Source of the DNA: Oscillospiraceae bacterium
Lineage (GTDB): Bacteria > Bacillota > Clostridia > Oscillospirales > Oscillospiraceae
DNA length: 64,000 nt
Assembly: GCA_020025575.1 (NCBI GenBank)
Contig: JAHHRW010000010.1
Span: 1-64,000 of the forward strand
Direction of reading: 5' to 3'
This document shows positions 25,628 through 34,277 of the stretch, one piece after another. The translations under genes were made by a program, and so were the position numbers. The notes under the pieces were generated by a model. It saw only the letters and a program-made list of their open reading frames with translations. It searched no databases and had not been told where the DNA came from. How positions within the stretch are numbered: position 1 is the first letter of the stretch; each line of letters starts with the position of its first letter.

Positions 25628-26941
25628 TTATCCCAGTAATTTTTTAGTCTGATCAGAAATAGCCTGAACAGCCTGCTCCGGGGTATAATTATCCTCTTCC
25701 ATGCAGCGCTGGATCTCAGTCATCATGATTTCAGCGTGAATCTGGGGATAGTTCTCGTTGACTGGACGAGGAATATCGGTAAACTCCATCTGTGCCAGAG
25801 CCGTACCAGCATTTGCATTGCTAGCAAGGAACTCCTTGTAGACCTGGCTTTCGGCAGCCGCAGCACTGCTGGGAACATAGCCAGTCTTGGATGACCATAA
25901 GCCAGCAACATCCGGGCTAGTAAGGTATTTGAGGAAGTCCATGGTTGCGGCGGTATCCTCTTCATGACCAGTCATCATAACCACATTTGCGCCTCCGGTG
26001 GGCACACCAAAGCGATCATTTTTGGGCAGGAATGCTGTTCCCAAATCAAAGTTGCAGGAACTGGTCAACGTACCCAAATCGCCGGAAGAACAAATAATCA
26101 TGCCGGTAATACCTGCAGAGAAATCAGAACGGGCAGCTTCATAAGAGTTATACTCTTTTCCCGGAGGTGTCTTCATCCAACCCTCGTGAACCATATCTTT
26201 CCACAGGTGCAAGGGATCCGTTCCTTTTTCGTTGTTAAAGGCAATGTCGGTTTCGTCTTCATTCAGAATATTGCCGCCGGACTGCATGATGAAAGCTTCA
26301 TAGAACCAGGCATCAATGGGCATCTCAAAACCCCAGCGCTGATCGGCGATAGAAAGCTTTTCTGCATAAGTCTTCAGGTCTTCCCAAGTCGCAGGAGGAG
26401 TTTCTGGATCCAGTCCTACTTCTCTAAACATATCCTTGTTATAGTAGAACATTGGGGTGCTGCGGTTAAAGGGCAGGGCATACAAACCTTCGCCCCAGTC
26501 GCAGCTGGTCATCAGGCCATCATAGAACATGGTGGTATCCAGACCTGCTTCCTTAGCGGGTTCAGTCATATCTTGCAAAATGCCATAATCGGCGAACATC
26601 TTGGTTCGGCCCATCTCAAGCTGTGCAATGTGAGGAATTTCGCCAGAAGTAACTGCAGTCTGCAATTTGGCTGCCATATCATAGTAGTTGCCCTGGAACT
26701 CAACACTGACATGCACTTTATCCTGACTCTCATTGTAGGTTTTAACAATCTCATCGACGGTCTCACCCATACCGCCACTCATGCTGGTCCAGAAAACGAC
26801 CTCAGTCTTTTCCTGCGAAGCATTTCCTGCTGTGCTGCCGGTTCCTTGGCTGGACGTGTCTGTGGGCTTGGAACTGCTACAGCCCGCAAACATTCCTGCT
26901 GCCATGACAGCACATAATGCAAGTGCTAATGTTCTTTTCAT
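25628..26941 (-). CDS. UgpB-like solute-binding lipoprotein
   Basis: 437 aa. Lipoprotein signal peptide with lipobox MFAGCSS (Cys near 21), then a Ser/Thr-rich tether and a family 1 binding-protein fold. The segment FNRSTPMFYYNKDMFREVGLDPETPPATWEDL matches the same region of E. coli UgpB closely, and EFQGNYYDMAAKLQTAV is also UgpB-like, so glycerol-3-phosphate or a glycerophosphodiester is the likely ligand. It is the last gene of a five-gene operon with its own permeases, ATPase and a phosphodiesterase. Confidence 0.85.
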   Translation of the reverse strand: MKRTLALALCAVMAAGMFAGCSSSKPTDTSSQGTGSTAGNASQEKTEVVFWTSMSGGMGETVDEIVKTYNESQDKVHVSVEFQGNYYDMAAKLQTAVTSGEIPHIAQLEMGRTKMFADYGILQDMTEPAKEAGLDTTMFYDGLMTSCDWGEGLYALPFNRSTPMFYYNKDMFREVGLDPETPPATWEDLKTYAEKLSIADQRWGFEMPIDAWFYEAFIMQSGGNILNEDETDIAFNNEKGTDPLHLWKDMVHEGWMKTPPGKEYNSYEAARSDFSAGITGMIICSSGDLGTLTSSCNFDLGTAFLPKNDRFGVPTGGANVVMMTGHEEDTAATMDFLKYLTSPDVAGLWSSKTGYVPSSAAAAESQVYKEFLASNANAGTALAQMEFTDIPRPVNENYPQIHAEIMMTEIQRCMEEDNYTPEQAVQAISDQTKKLLG

Positions 26942-26956
26942 GGTAATTCTCCTTTT

Positions 26957-28255
26957 TTATCTTAATAATTCTTTCAAGGCTACACCCTTCGCATCAGGCA
27001 AAGTAAAACCCAAAAGTTTTGCAAATGTTGGCGCTTCATCAATGATGCGCTGTCTGGGGATAACTACATTTTCCTGTACATCCGGACCGGACATGATAAA
27101 TACCGGCTGTGGTCCCTTGTGCGGCAGATGGCCGTGGGAGGAAACAGAGAACTTATAGTCTGAATTATCTGGCTGAACCAAAACCGGGCCACTGCATTGT
27201 GCACCAAAGCTTGTAGCACGAGTCCCTTCTAGCACATATTCAAACGCTCCAGTCAGGTGATATTCTCGCTGGACCTCTTCTTTTGTAAACACGCTTTCTA
27301 CACCATATTCATAATGTTCGCGCATTTCATAGAGAATCTTCTCCAGTTTTTCCCTAGTCTCTCTGTCTGAAGGATCTTTCATAACCACCTGACAGGACAG
27401 TGACGCCGAATTACAGTAGGCCTTCCAACTCTTAATTGCACCATTTTCGTCCAATGTGATGAGACCTTCCCTGACCAATAATACATTGGGATTAAACATC
27501 TGCTTCACATCCAGATGTCCATGATCGCTAATCACCGCAAAATTTGTCTGCTCATAGGTGCCAGCATCCATAGTTGCTTCCATCAGGCGACCAAGCCAGT
27601 CATCATTGGCAATAATTGCCTGATCAACAGCTGCGCCGTGTACACCATTTGCGTGACGCGTGTGGTCAAGGTGCGCCAAATGAATAAACATTACATCTGG
27701 TTTATAACGGCGGATAATATCGCAGGAGCACCCTACCATCATATGGTCCATAAAAGGCTGAGTGGTCTTGCGTAGTTTGTGCCAGTGGCGCTCTAACACG
27801 CCGCCTGGCTCCAGCATATTGGCACTGCTGGCGGAATTCAGAATTGGCCGGGGATCCACCTTATCATTTTCTGGCCAGATTTCTCCCACCAACCAGTCCA
27901 CATTGGGATCTGCGCCCATGCAAGGCCAGCCAACGCAGGCTGTAGTAAATCCGTTCCGATGTGCCACATCCAAGATGGTATCGACCTTTAGATCCTTATG
28001 ATACCAAAACCATTCTGGTGCAGGGTTTCCTACATCCAAATGCTCATTGTGATAAACACCATGAAACTCTGGCCAGGTACCAGTAATGATCGATGCGTGT
28101 GCCGGATATGTAAAAGAAGGATACACACTGCGCATACCGCCTTGTACATAGCTTCCCTTTTCCAAAATCTTTTTGAAGTTCGGTAATGTCTTCAGAAACT
28201 CCATGTCTTCATCAAACAGAGAATCAACTGAAAGAACAATCAGTTTTTTATTCAT
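26957..28255 (-). CDS. Type I phosphodiesterase/nucleotide pyrophosphatase-family enzyme
   Basis: 432 aa. Start at 28255 after GTAAGGAGGATTG; an upstream extension overlaps the permease gene. The alkaline-phosphatase superfamily core is present: VLSVDSLFDED (first metal Asp), YPSFTYPAHASIITG with the Thr nucleophile, HLAHLDHTRHANG and VISDHGHLDV (metal ligands), and SSHGHLPHKG. NPP-type enzymes split phosphodiester or pyrophosphate bonds. No signal peptide, so it acts inside the cell. Lying between the permease and the binding protein of a Ugp-like importer, it probably cleaves the imported phosphodiester, taking the place of UgpQ. That role is inference. Confidence 0.85.
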   Translation of the reverse strand: MNKKLIVLSVDSLFDEDMEFLKTLPNFKKILEKGSYVQGGMRSVYPSFTYPAHASIITGTWPEFHGVYHNEHLDVGNPAPEWFWYHKDLKVDTILDVAHRNGFTTACVGWPCMGADPNVDWLVGEIWPENDKVDPRPILNSASSANMLEPGGVLERHWHKLRKTTQPFMDHMMVGCSCDIIRRYKPDVMFIHLAHLDHTRHANGVHGAAVDQAIIANDDWLGRLMEATMDAGTYEQTNFAVISDHGHLDVKQMFNPNVLLVREGLITLDENGAIKSWKAYCNSASLSCQVVMKDPSDRETREKLEKILYEMREHYEYGVESVFTKEEVQREYHLTGAFEYVLEGTRATSFGAQCSGPVLVQPDNSDYKFSVSSHGHLPHKGPQPVFIMSGPDVQENVVIPRQRIIDEAPTFAKLLGFTLPDAKGVALKELLR

Positions 28256-28269
28256 AATTGCAATCCTCC

Positions 28270-29115
28270 TTACTTGATTCCAGAGTAGGCAAATGCTTTC
28301 CGAATCTGTTTGTTCGCAACCAAATAGACCAATAGGATGGGAAGTACCAAGAACATATTGCCTGCCATTAAGGTATTCCATTGGCGTCCGCCTTCCTGAC
28401 TATTCAGCATAGCCACACCAATGGGCAACGTACGGTATGCATCCTTGGTGGTCATAATGAGCGGCCAGAAGTAGGAGTTCCAACTAGCAATAAAGCTAAG
28501 CAAGCCAATGGTGAAAATTGCCGTACGCGCCATAGGAACCATAATTTTCATAATGATTTTAAACTCGCCTGCATCATCAAGACGCGCAGCCTCAATGATT
28601 TCTTCTGGTATCTGCATAAAATACTGGCGCAGCAGAAAAATGCCAAACGCATTGCAGATAAACGGCAGGATCTGAGGCCAGAGGCTTTGCAGCATTCCGG
28701 CTTTACTAAACATCATGTAAATCGGGACGAAGGTTACCTGCTGCGGAATCATAAAGCCCAGAAGCACGATGCCAAAGAAGAGTCCCTTAAAGCGGAACTT
28801 GCAGCGTGCAAAAGCGTACGCAGCGGGAATAATGATTAGATATTGCAAAAACAGAACTGCTAGGCTCACAATGATAGAATTCTTGAAGAATTTCCATACA
28901 TCAATCATGCCCATAGCACTTGTATATCCTTCAATTGTCCAATCCTTTGGAAAGAGTGTGGGCGGATAAACGGTTGTTTCTGCATATGGTTTGAAAGATG
29001 TCAAGACCATCCAGATGAATGGGTACGCGATGATAAGAATCACCAACAGCTTCATCACAGCGTTGATCGCGCCGCCAGCCATTCGCCCCGACTTTCTCAA
29101 TGCTTTTTTGCCCAT
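28270..29115 (-). CDS. ABC importer permease, UgpE/MalG type
   Basis: 281 aa, six membrane helices. The EAA loop (EIIEAARLDDAGEFKIIMKIMVPMAR) contacts the ATPase. Family: carbohydrate-type MalG/UgpE permease. Preceded by TAAGGAGGATACC and 15 bp after the partner permease. Confidence 0.88.
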   Translation of the reverse strand: MGKKALRKSGRMAGGAINAVMKLLVILIIAYPFIWMVLTSFKPYAETTVYPPTLFPKDWTIEGYTSAMGMIDVWKFFKNSIIVSLAVLFLQYLIIIPAAYAFARCKFRFKGLFFGIVLLGFMIPQQVTFVPIYMMFSKAGMLQSLWPQILPFICNAFGIFLLRQYFMQIPEEIIEAARLDDAGEFKIIMKIMVPMARTAIFTIGLLSFIASWNSYFWPLIMTTKDAYRTLPIGVAMLNSQEGGRQWNTLMAGNMFLVLPILLVYLVANKQIRKAFAYSGIK

Positions 29116-29130
29116 GACGAGGTATCCTCC

Positions 29131-30063
29131 TTATTGATAGTGTACTTTCTTACCCAGGAATGCAAAATAAATGATCGTAAGTATGCCAACAAATCCCAGA
29201 AGAACAACACCCTCTGCAGAGGCAGGGCCTAGTTTCAAATACTTGAATGCATCCGAATAAATCAGGTATACCAGTGTATTGGTCGAGTTTACCGGGCCGC
29301 CTTGTGTCATCAGGTTAACCGTTTCAAATACCTGGAAAGAGCTTATGGTGGCCACGATGGTGGTAAAGAACAGAGTGGGACTTATCATAGGCAATGTAAT
29401 ACGGAAAAATACCCGAATTTTAGGCGTGTCATCAATCTCAGCAGCCTCATAAATATCTTTTGGCACACCCTGCAAAGCTGCCAAGATCAGCAGCGAATAG
29501 TAGCCAAGGCTCTTCCAAATCATCATACCAATCAATGAGGCCAGCGCTGTTTTACTACTTGCCAAAAATGGAAACGGTTTCAGTCCCAAGGTTCGCAGGA
29601 CAAAATTAATCGCGCCAATCTGGGGATCCATAATCCACAAGAATACTGTGGAAACCGAAACCAGAGATACAATGTGCGGTGTAAACACAGCAGCTAGTGT
29701 CACACTGTTCAGGTGCTTTTGTGTCTTACCGTTTACCCAAACGGCAAACACAGTTGCTAAAACCATCAGAATTGCAACCAAACCCACGCTGTAAATAATC
29801 GTGTTTTTAAGCGTAATCATAAAGTCTACACTGTGAAACAAATCAATAAAGTTTTCAAAAGCAACAAAATTGCGTTTTTTACTCAGAAGGCTTCCATCAT
29901 GCATACTGGAGCCGATCAGGTAAAAGATTGGGTAAATCGTAAAAACACACAGCAGCGCGATTGCGGGGAGAATCAACATATATCCTTTAAGGGCATCTTT
30001 GCGGTCATGATTCAGCCAGTGTTTTTTTTGTAGTGACTGTTTGTTCTGGGCTTTTACCGCCAT
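29131..30063 (-). CDS. ABC importer permease, UgpA/MalF type
   Basis: 310 aa. A basic cytoplasmic N-terminus is followed by six membrane helices and the EAA loop DIYEAAEIDDTPKIRVFFRITLPMIS. It forms the membrane channel with the UgpE-like subunit encoded next. It starts 2 bp after the ATPase stop codon. Confidence 0.88.
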   Translation of the reverse strand: MAVKAQNKQSLQKKHWLNHDRKDALKGYMLILPAIALLCVFTIYPIFYLIGSSMHDGSLLSKKRNFVAFENFIDLFHSVDFMITLKNTIIYSVGLVAILMVLATVFAVWVNGKTQKHLNSVTLAAVFTPHIVSLVSVSTVFLWIMDPQIGAINFVLRTLGLKPFPFLASSKTALASLIGMMIWKSLGYYSLLILAALQGVPKDIYEAAEIDDTPKIRVFFRITLPMISPTLFFTTIVATISSFQVFETVNLMTQGGPVNSTNTLVYLIYSDAFKYLKLGPASAEGVVLLGFVGILTIIYFAFLGKKVHYQ

Positions 30064-30065
30064 TG

Positions 30066-31100
30066 TTAATCCTCCTTCCCGAGGTTTTTCAGCTGGTTCA
30101 ACACAGCATCGCTCAAATCAATCCGCTCTCCATTTTCTTCAAAAGCAAACAAGTTCTTTTCACACACATAAAGCCGGCAATCTGAACCATCGATATCTTC
30201 TTCGCTTTTAACCATCACCCTGCCATATGCTGTATCAATGGAATAATTCATTTCTGCTCCCAACTGTTCTTTCGTCAAGATGTTGCCCGTAATTGTCAGG
30301 GCGGCATCACCGGGGTCTACCAAAAATGCTTTCTCAGGCCGAAAACCGATTCGTACATTTGGCACCATTCCATCCACAATATTCATAGGAGGAGTCCCAA
30401 TAAACTGTGCCGTATAGACGTTGTGGGGATTGTGATACATCTCTTTGGGAGTAGAACGCTGCATTACCACACCTTTATCCATCAACACGATATTATCGCC
30501 CATACTCATGGCCTCCACCTGATCATGTGTGACATAGATAAAAGTGGTACCGAGTCGCCGATGCAGCCCAATCAACTCAATACGCATCTGCTGGCGCAGC
30601 TTCGCATCCAGATTAGAAAGAGGCTCATCCATCAGGAAAACCCTAGGCTTTTTCACCATTGCGCGGGCCAAAGCCACACGCTGACGCTGACCACCAGACA
30701 GTGCCGATGGTTTGCGGTCCAGATAAGGGGTAAGCCCCACAATATCGCTTACTTCCTTGATCAGCTGTTGCCGTTCTTCTTTCGGAACTTTTTTGTTTTT
30801 GAGTCCAAACTCGATGTTATCCCGCACTGTCATTGTAGGATACAAGGCGTAGTTCTGAAACACCATGGCAATTCCGCGTTTACCGGGATCCGTATCCACA
30901 ACATTTTCGTCGTCAATCAGAATTTCACCGGATGTAGGCTTTTCCAGACCCGCAATCATACGCAGTGTTGTGGATTTGCCACATCCAGAAGGACCTACCA
31001 AAACAGTAAAAGAGCCATCCTCGATCACTAGATTTAAGTCGGGAATAATCACATCCTTACCGAAGGCCTTATGGATATGCTTTAATGTAATGGAACTCAT
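30066..31100 (-). CDS. ABC importer ATPase, UgpC/MsmX type
   Basis: 344 aa, preceded by CAGGAGGAG. Walker A GPSGCGKST (about 37-45), Q-loop VFQNYALYP, signature LSGGQRQR, Walker B VFLMDEPLSNLD, H-loop YVTHDQVEAM. A C-terminal TOBE-like domain (about 240-344) is the regulatory part typical of CUT1 importers. First gene of the operon. Unusually, the ATPase is encoded with its transporter, whereas many Firmicutes share one MsmX. Confidence 0.9.
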   Translation of the reverse strand: MSSITLKHIHKAFGKDVIIPDLNLVIEDGSFTVLVGPSGCGKSTTLRMIAGLEKPTSGEILIDDENVVDTDPGKRGIAMVFQNYALYPTMTVRDNIEFGLKNKKVPKEERQQLIKEVSDIVGLTPYLDRKPSALSGGQRQRVALARAMVKKPRVFLMDEPLSNLDAKLRQQMRIELIGLHRRLGTTFIYVTHDQVEAMSMGDNIVLMDKGVVMQRSTPKEMYHNPHNVYTAQFIGTPPMNIVDGMVPNVRIGFRPEKAFLVDPGDAALTITGNILTKEQLGAEMNYSIDTAYGRVMVKSEEDIDGSDCRLYVCEKNLFAFEENGERIDLSDAVLNQLKNLGKED

Positions 31101-31841
31101 TTACAAACTCCTCCTGTTTGTCTCTATTTTTCTCCGCTGTCATACTCATTGCACGCTACAGGTCCTCGCCGCGGTCTATCCTTCTCCACCACAGCCGATC
31201 CGATTATCTTAAATGAACCGATCATTCTCTTATTTACCGGACACTGCCGGATTATTTCATCGTTCACACAAACTCTGCGCTTATCCAATGCTAGGAGCAC
31301 ACTCTGCACATCTTACTCATTGAGCTCAGATGGGCTTAGCATATATAACAACTTTTCCTAATATTTCTTTTTTGTTTTTTACCTTTTGTCTTGCGGCAAC
31401 CGGATGGTCCAAGAAATGAGGTTAATTCCTCAGCTTGAATTTTTATGTCCAGATTTTTTACTTAAAAACTTGAACCAAAGCACTTACCATTATTTTTTGG
31501 CACGGTATTTATGTACTGGTCACCTCAACGCTACTAAGTATATTGATAAGGGCCATTCGTTTCTATCGTAGTATCGTAAAGCTATTATAGAGTCTGTGTA
31601 AAATGGACTCCGTAACATAACCCTAAAAACACCCTCGCAATCAATGGCTTTGGTTGGCAGTTTTGGAAAATTACCCGGTCCTAATTCGTCTTTTCTTCCG
31701 ATCTCAGCCTGTTAAAATGAACGCCCCCCAGAGAATGTGATCTCTGAGGGGCGTACGCAACCCGGTGACATTACAGCGGCTGCATTCAACAATTATGTGA
31801 TTAGATTAGGGGGAACATTGAAACAATCTGAAGGGCTTTCC
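31101..31841. other. Long intergenic region between divergent-purpose operons
   Basis: About 740 bp. It must hold the promoter of the Ugp-like operon, but I find no clean -35/-10 pair. A terminator hairpin is at 31721-31754. Small ORFs here (for example 31386-31571) have no ribosome sites. Nothing else seen. Confidence 0.5.
31721..31754. terminator. Terminator of the ABC exporter operon
   Basis: A 13-14-bp stem (31721-31734 / 31741-31754) about 90 bp after the exporter membrane gene on the minus strand. Confidence 0.75.
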
Positions 31842-33413
31842 TCATGTCCGAATCCGAAATGTCTTTGGGGCCAGTCGATAAACGAGAATGGATGCAACAA
31901 TAGTATACAACATACAAAACGCAATACACCCAGCGCCAAACACCATAATCGGCAGTTGCACCTGCATCATCCCCCAGCAAAGCAGATATGTACCGGCCAT
32001 GATGATTTGATAGGTTCCGCTCTTCAGCTCCGTTCCTGCATTGTACGGCTGGAGCAGATAATAAATGGTGAGATAATGAATGGAGAAAAAAACGCTCATA
32101 AACAGAATGGATACAAACAGCACCACATAATTCAAGGGATTGTCCGTGCCACCGGAAACAAACAGGAGCAGTGACAGACCAGCACCAATCACCACCGCCG
32201 GAACCGCATTGATCTTGATGATTTCCCACAAACGAATCCGATACAGCTTTAACACAAATTTTGGCTGCTTGTAAAAAGAGTAAGTCAGCAGACTGTGGTC
32301 ACAATTCATGAACAGCGCCTGGGTAAACCCGGTGCCACGATTGATTGCGTACATGATAAAGGTAAAATACGGGAGCCAGTTTAGAATCAGCTCATTAATA
32401 TGCGGTTTTGATTCCGGAGAAAAATACAAAAACAGCAAAGCGCCCAAAACCGCAAAAATACAAACTGCCGCAATTTTAATGGTAGACTTCCACAGGATTT
32501 TCTGATGCCGCTTGATAAACAATTCATTTAGATATTCAAAACCCTTCCGATTGCTGGTAATGGATGTATCCGCAGAGATGGCTTTTTGACTAGCCGTTTT
32601 TGCTGCAGCTTTTGCCGCATCCATTTGATTCATTACCCCAGCCAAAAGCTCCTGATTGATCTGGCGATAGTATGGAAATGTGATGATTTTCCGGATACTC
32701 AGTACCCCCAGCGGTATAAACGCAAGCATCAGCGCCATGGATGCCACCGCTGGCAGAGCGAACCCAACTGCCGGAAGGCCATAGGCGAGTGCTAAAAAGA
32801 TTCCCGTCAAAATCCAGACATTTTTTTGAATTTTGTTTTCATTGGGGACAAGGCCGCTTTTTTCATAATTCCATAGAGAATAGGCTGCTAAGGCCAATTT
32901 CACCCCTGCCACGCAGAACGGAATCAGAATACAGAACCAGAGCGAAACACCCCGATTCCAGCCAAAAAGAATGGTAAAGGGCAAGAATCCCACAATAACC
33001 TTCAAGATGGCATAGCCGTAGTTCACCAGGGTGTATTCTCTTGCATTCATCCGCATCAGGATCATGGCGTAATACTTATCCCGTGTGGGATTGAAAATGC
33101 TGGTATTCATATATGCGCCGATCACCGTCAGAAAGAGCAGAATATGCACAAACACCTGATCTGCCGGTACTTTTTCATACAGGATTCCGATTCCGCAGAC
33201 CATCGTAAGAAAATAAATCAGTTTTCCTCCAAAAACAGAAATAAGCTCCCAAATTACAGATAGGATATTGGCAAAGATCTTAAGTCCATGCACCTGATAA
33301 AGCTTTTCGGGCAGTATCTTTTTTAAGAGCGGTATCTGTTTGAGCGAAAACAGAATGCTGTTAACCCGGTATGTATTTTTTAGGGAAAAGGAAAGACATA
33401 ATGTTTTAAACAT
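31842..33413 (-). CDS. ABC exporter membrane subunit
   Basis: 523 aa. Start at 33413 after CGGGAGGAAGAAC; it overlaps the upstream ATPase gene by 8 bp. About 11-12 hydrophobic helices in two blocks, separated by a cytoplasmic segment rich in Ala/Lys (MDAAKAAAKTASQKAISADTS). The architecture fits large ABC-2-type exporter membrane proteins of Firmicutes. Substrate unknown. Partner ATPase is encoded directly upstream. Confidence 0.75.
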   Translation of the reverse strand: MFKTLCLSFSLKNTYRVNSILFSLKQIPLLKKILPEKLYQVHGLKIFANILSVIWELISVFGGKLIYFLTMVCGIGILYEKVPADQVFVHILLFLTVIGAYMNTSIFNPTRDKYYAMILMRMNAREYTLVNYGYAILKVIVGFLPFTILFGWNRGVSLWFCILIPFCVAGVKLALAAYSLWNYEKSGLVPNENKIQKNVWILTGIFLALAYGLPAVGFALPAVASMALMLAFIPLGVLSIRKIITFPYYRQINQELLAGVMNQMDAAKAAAKTASQKAISADTSITSNRKGFEYLNELFIKRHQKILWKSTIKIAAVCIFAVLGALLFLYFSPESKPHINELILNWLPYFTFIMYAINRGTGFTQALFMNCDHSLLTYSFYKQPKFVLKLYRIRLWEIIKINAVPAVVIGAGLSLLLFVSGGTDNPLNYVVLFVSILFMSVFFSIHYLTIYYLLQPYNAGTELKSGTYQIIMAGTYLLCWGMMQVQLPIMVFGAGCIAFCMLYTIVASILVYRLAPKTFRIRT

Positions 33414-34113
33414 GTTCTTCCTCCCGTAGCGCAGCAATGATCTTTTCCTTAAACTCTGCGTGATTGAGATTGGATTTTTCCACCACTTCCAGTTCCCCAT
33501 GGCTAAGCAGTACGATCTCATCGCACAGATCCAAGGCAAGATCCATGATATGGGTAGAAAAAATCGTGATTCTGCCACTCTTGAGGGAACGCAGCAGCTG
33601 TTTCATTTCCTCTGCCACAACCACATCCAAGGACGTCAGCGGCTCATCCAGCAGCAGGATGTTGGGCTGGGCAATGATGTTCACCAGCATCTGCATTTTA
33701 TTTTTCATGCCGTGGGAATAATCTTTGAGCAGCTTATCTCTGTCTTCCACCGCAATGCTCATCTCATCAAAGTATTCATCCAGTGTTTTGGGCTGCTGAA
33801 TGGCAGATTCATTGATATCCAAAAAGAACTTTAAAAACTCCCGACCGGTGAGAAATTCCGGAACCGTGGGGGTGGATAACACATATCCGATATCTTCCGG
33901 CTTGACATCCCGCCGGGTGCCGTTTTCCTCCAGATAAAAGCTGCCCTTGTCTGCCTTGATATCCCGGTTGAGGCAATTAAACAGTGTCGTTTTTCCAGCG
34001 CCGTTTCGGCCCAGCAGGCCATAGATTTTTCCCTCCTCAAAGGTAAAATCGATATCGCGTAAGACTTCCTTTTTTTCAAAATGCTTTGACAGGTGTTCAA
34101 TGGTAAATTTCAT
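33406..34113 (-). CDS. ABC exporter ATPase
   Basis: 235 aa, start at 34113 after AAAAAGGAGAAAG. Walker A LGRNGAGKTT, signature DYSHGMKNKMQM (a variant in place of LSGGQ, common in ABC-2 exporters), Walker B ILLLDEPLTSLD, H-loop IFSTHIMD. With the adjacent membrane protein it forms an export or membrane-homeostasis transporter of unknown cargo. Confidence 0.88.
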   Translation of the reverse strand: MKFTIEHLSKHFEKKEVLRDIDFTFEEGKIYGLLGRNGAGKTTLFNCLNRDIKADKGSFYLEENGTRRDVKPEDIGYVLSTPTVPEFLTGREFLKFFLDINESAIQQPKTLDEYFDEMSIAVEDRDKLLKDYSHGMKNKMQMLVNIIAQPNILLLDEPLTSLDVVVAEEMKQLLRSLKSGRITIFSTHIMDLALDLCDEIVLLSHGELEVVEKSNLNHAEFKEKIIAALREEEHV

Positions 34114-34228
34114 ATCTTTCTCCTTTTTCCACATTTTTATCCTTCCTTGTCTGAATCAGGAAGTCTAATTTCCATTATTATAAACATTGAAAACAAAACA
34201 TCAAGGAAACTTAAGATTTTTTAATAAA

Positions 34229-34258
34229 AAAGATTGCGCCGCAGGCAGCGCAATCTTT
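34229..34258. terminator. Terminator of the YfhO gene
   Basis: An 11-bp stem AAAGATTGCGC (34229-34239 / 34248-34258), followed on the minus strand by a long T-run. Confidence 0.8.
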
Positions 34259-34277
34259 CTGAATGGTTATAAAGTTT

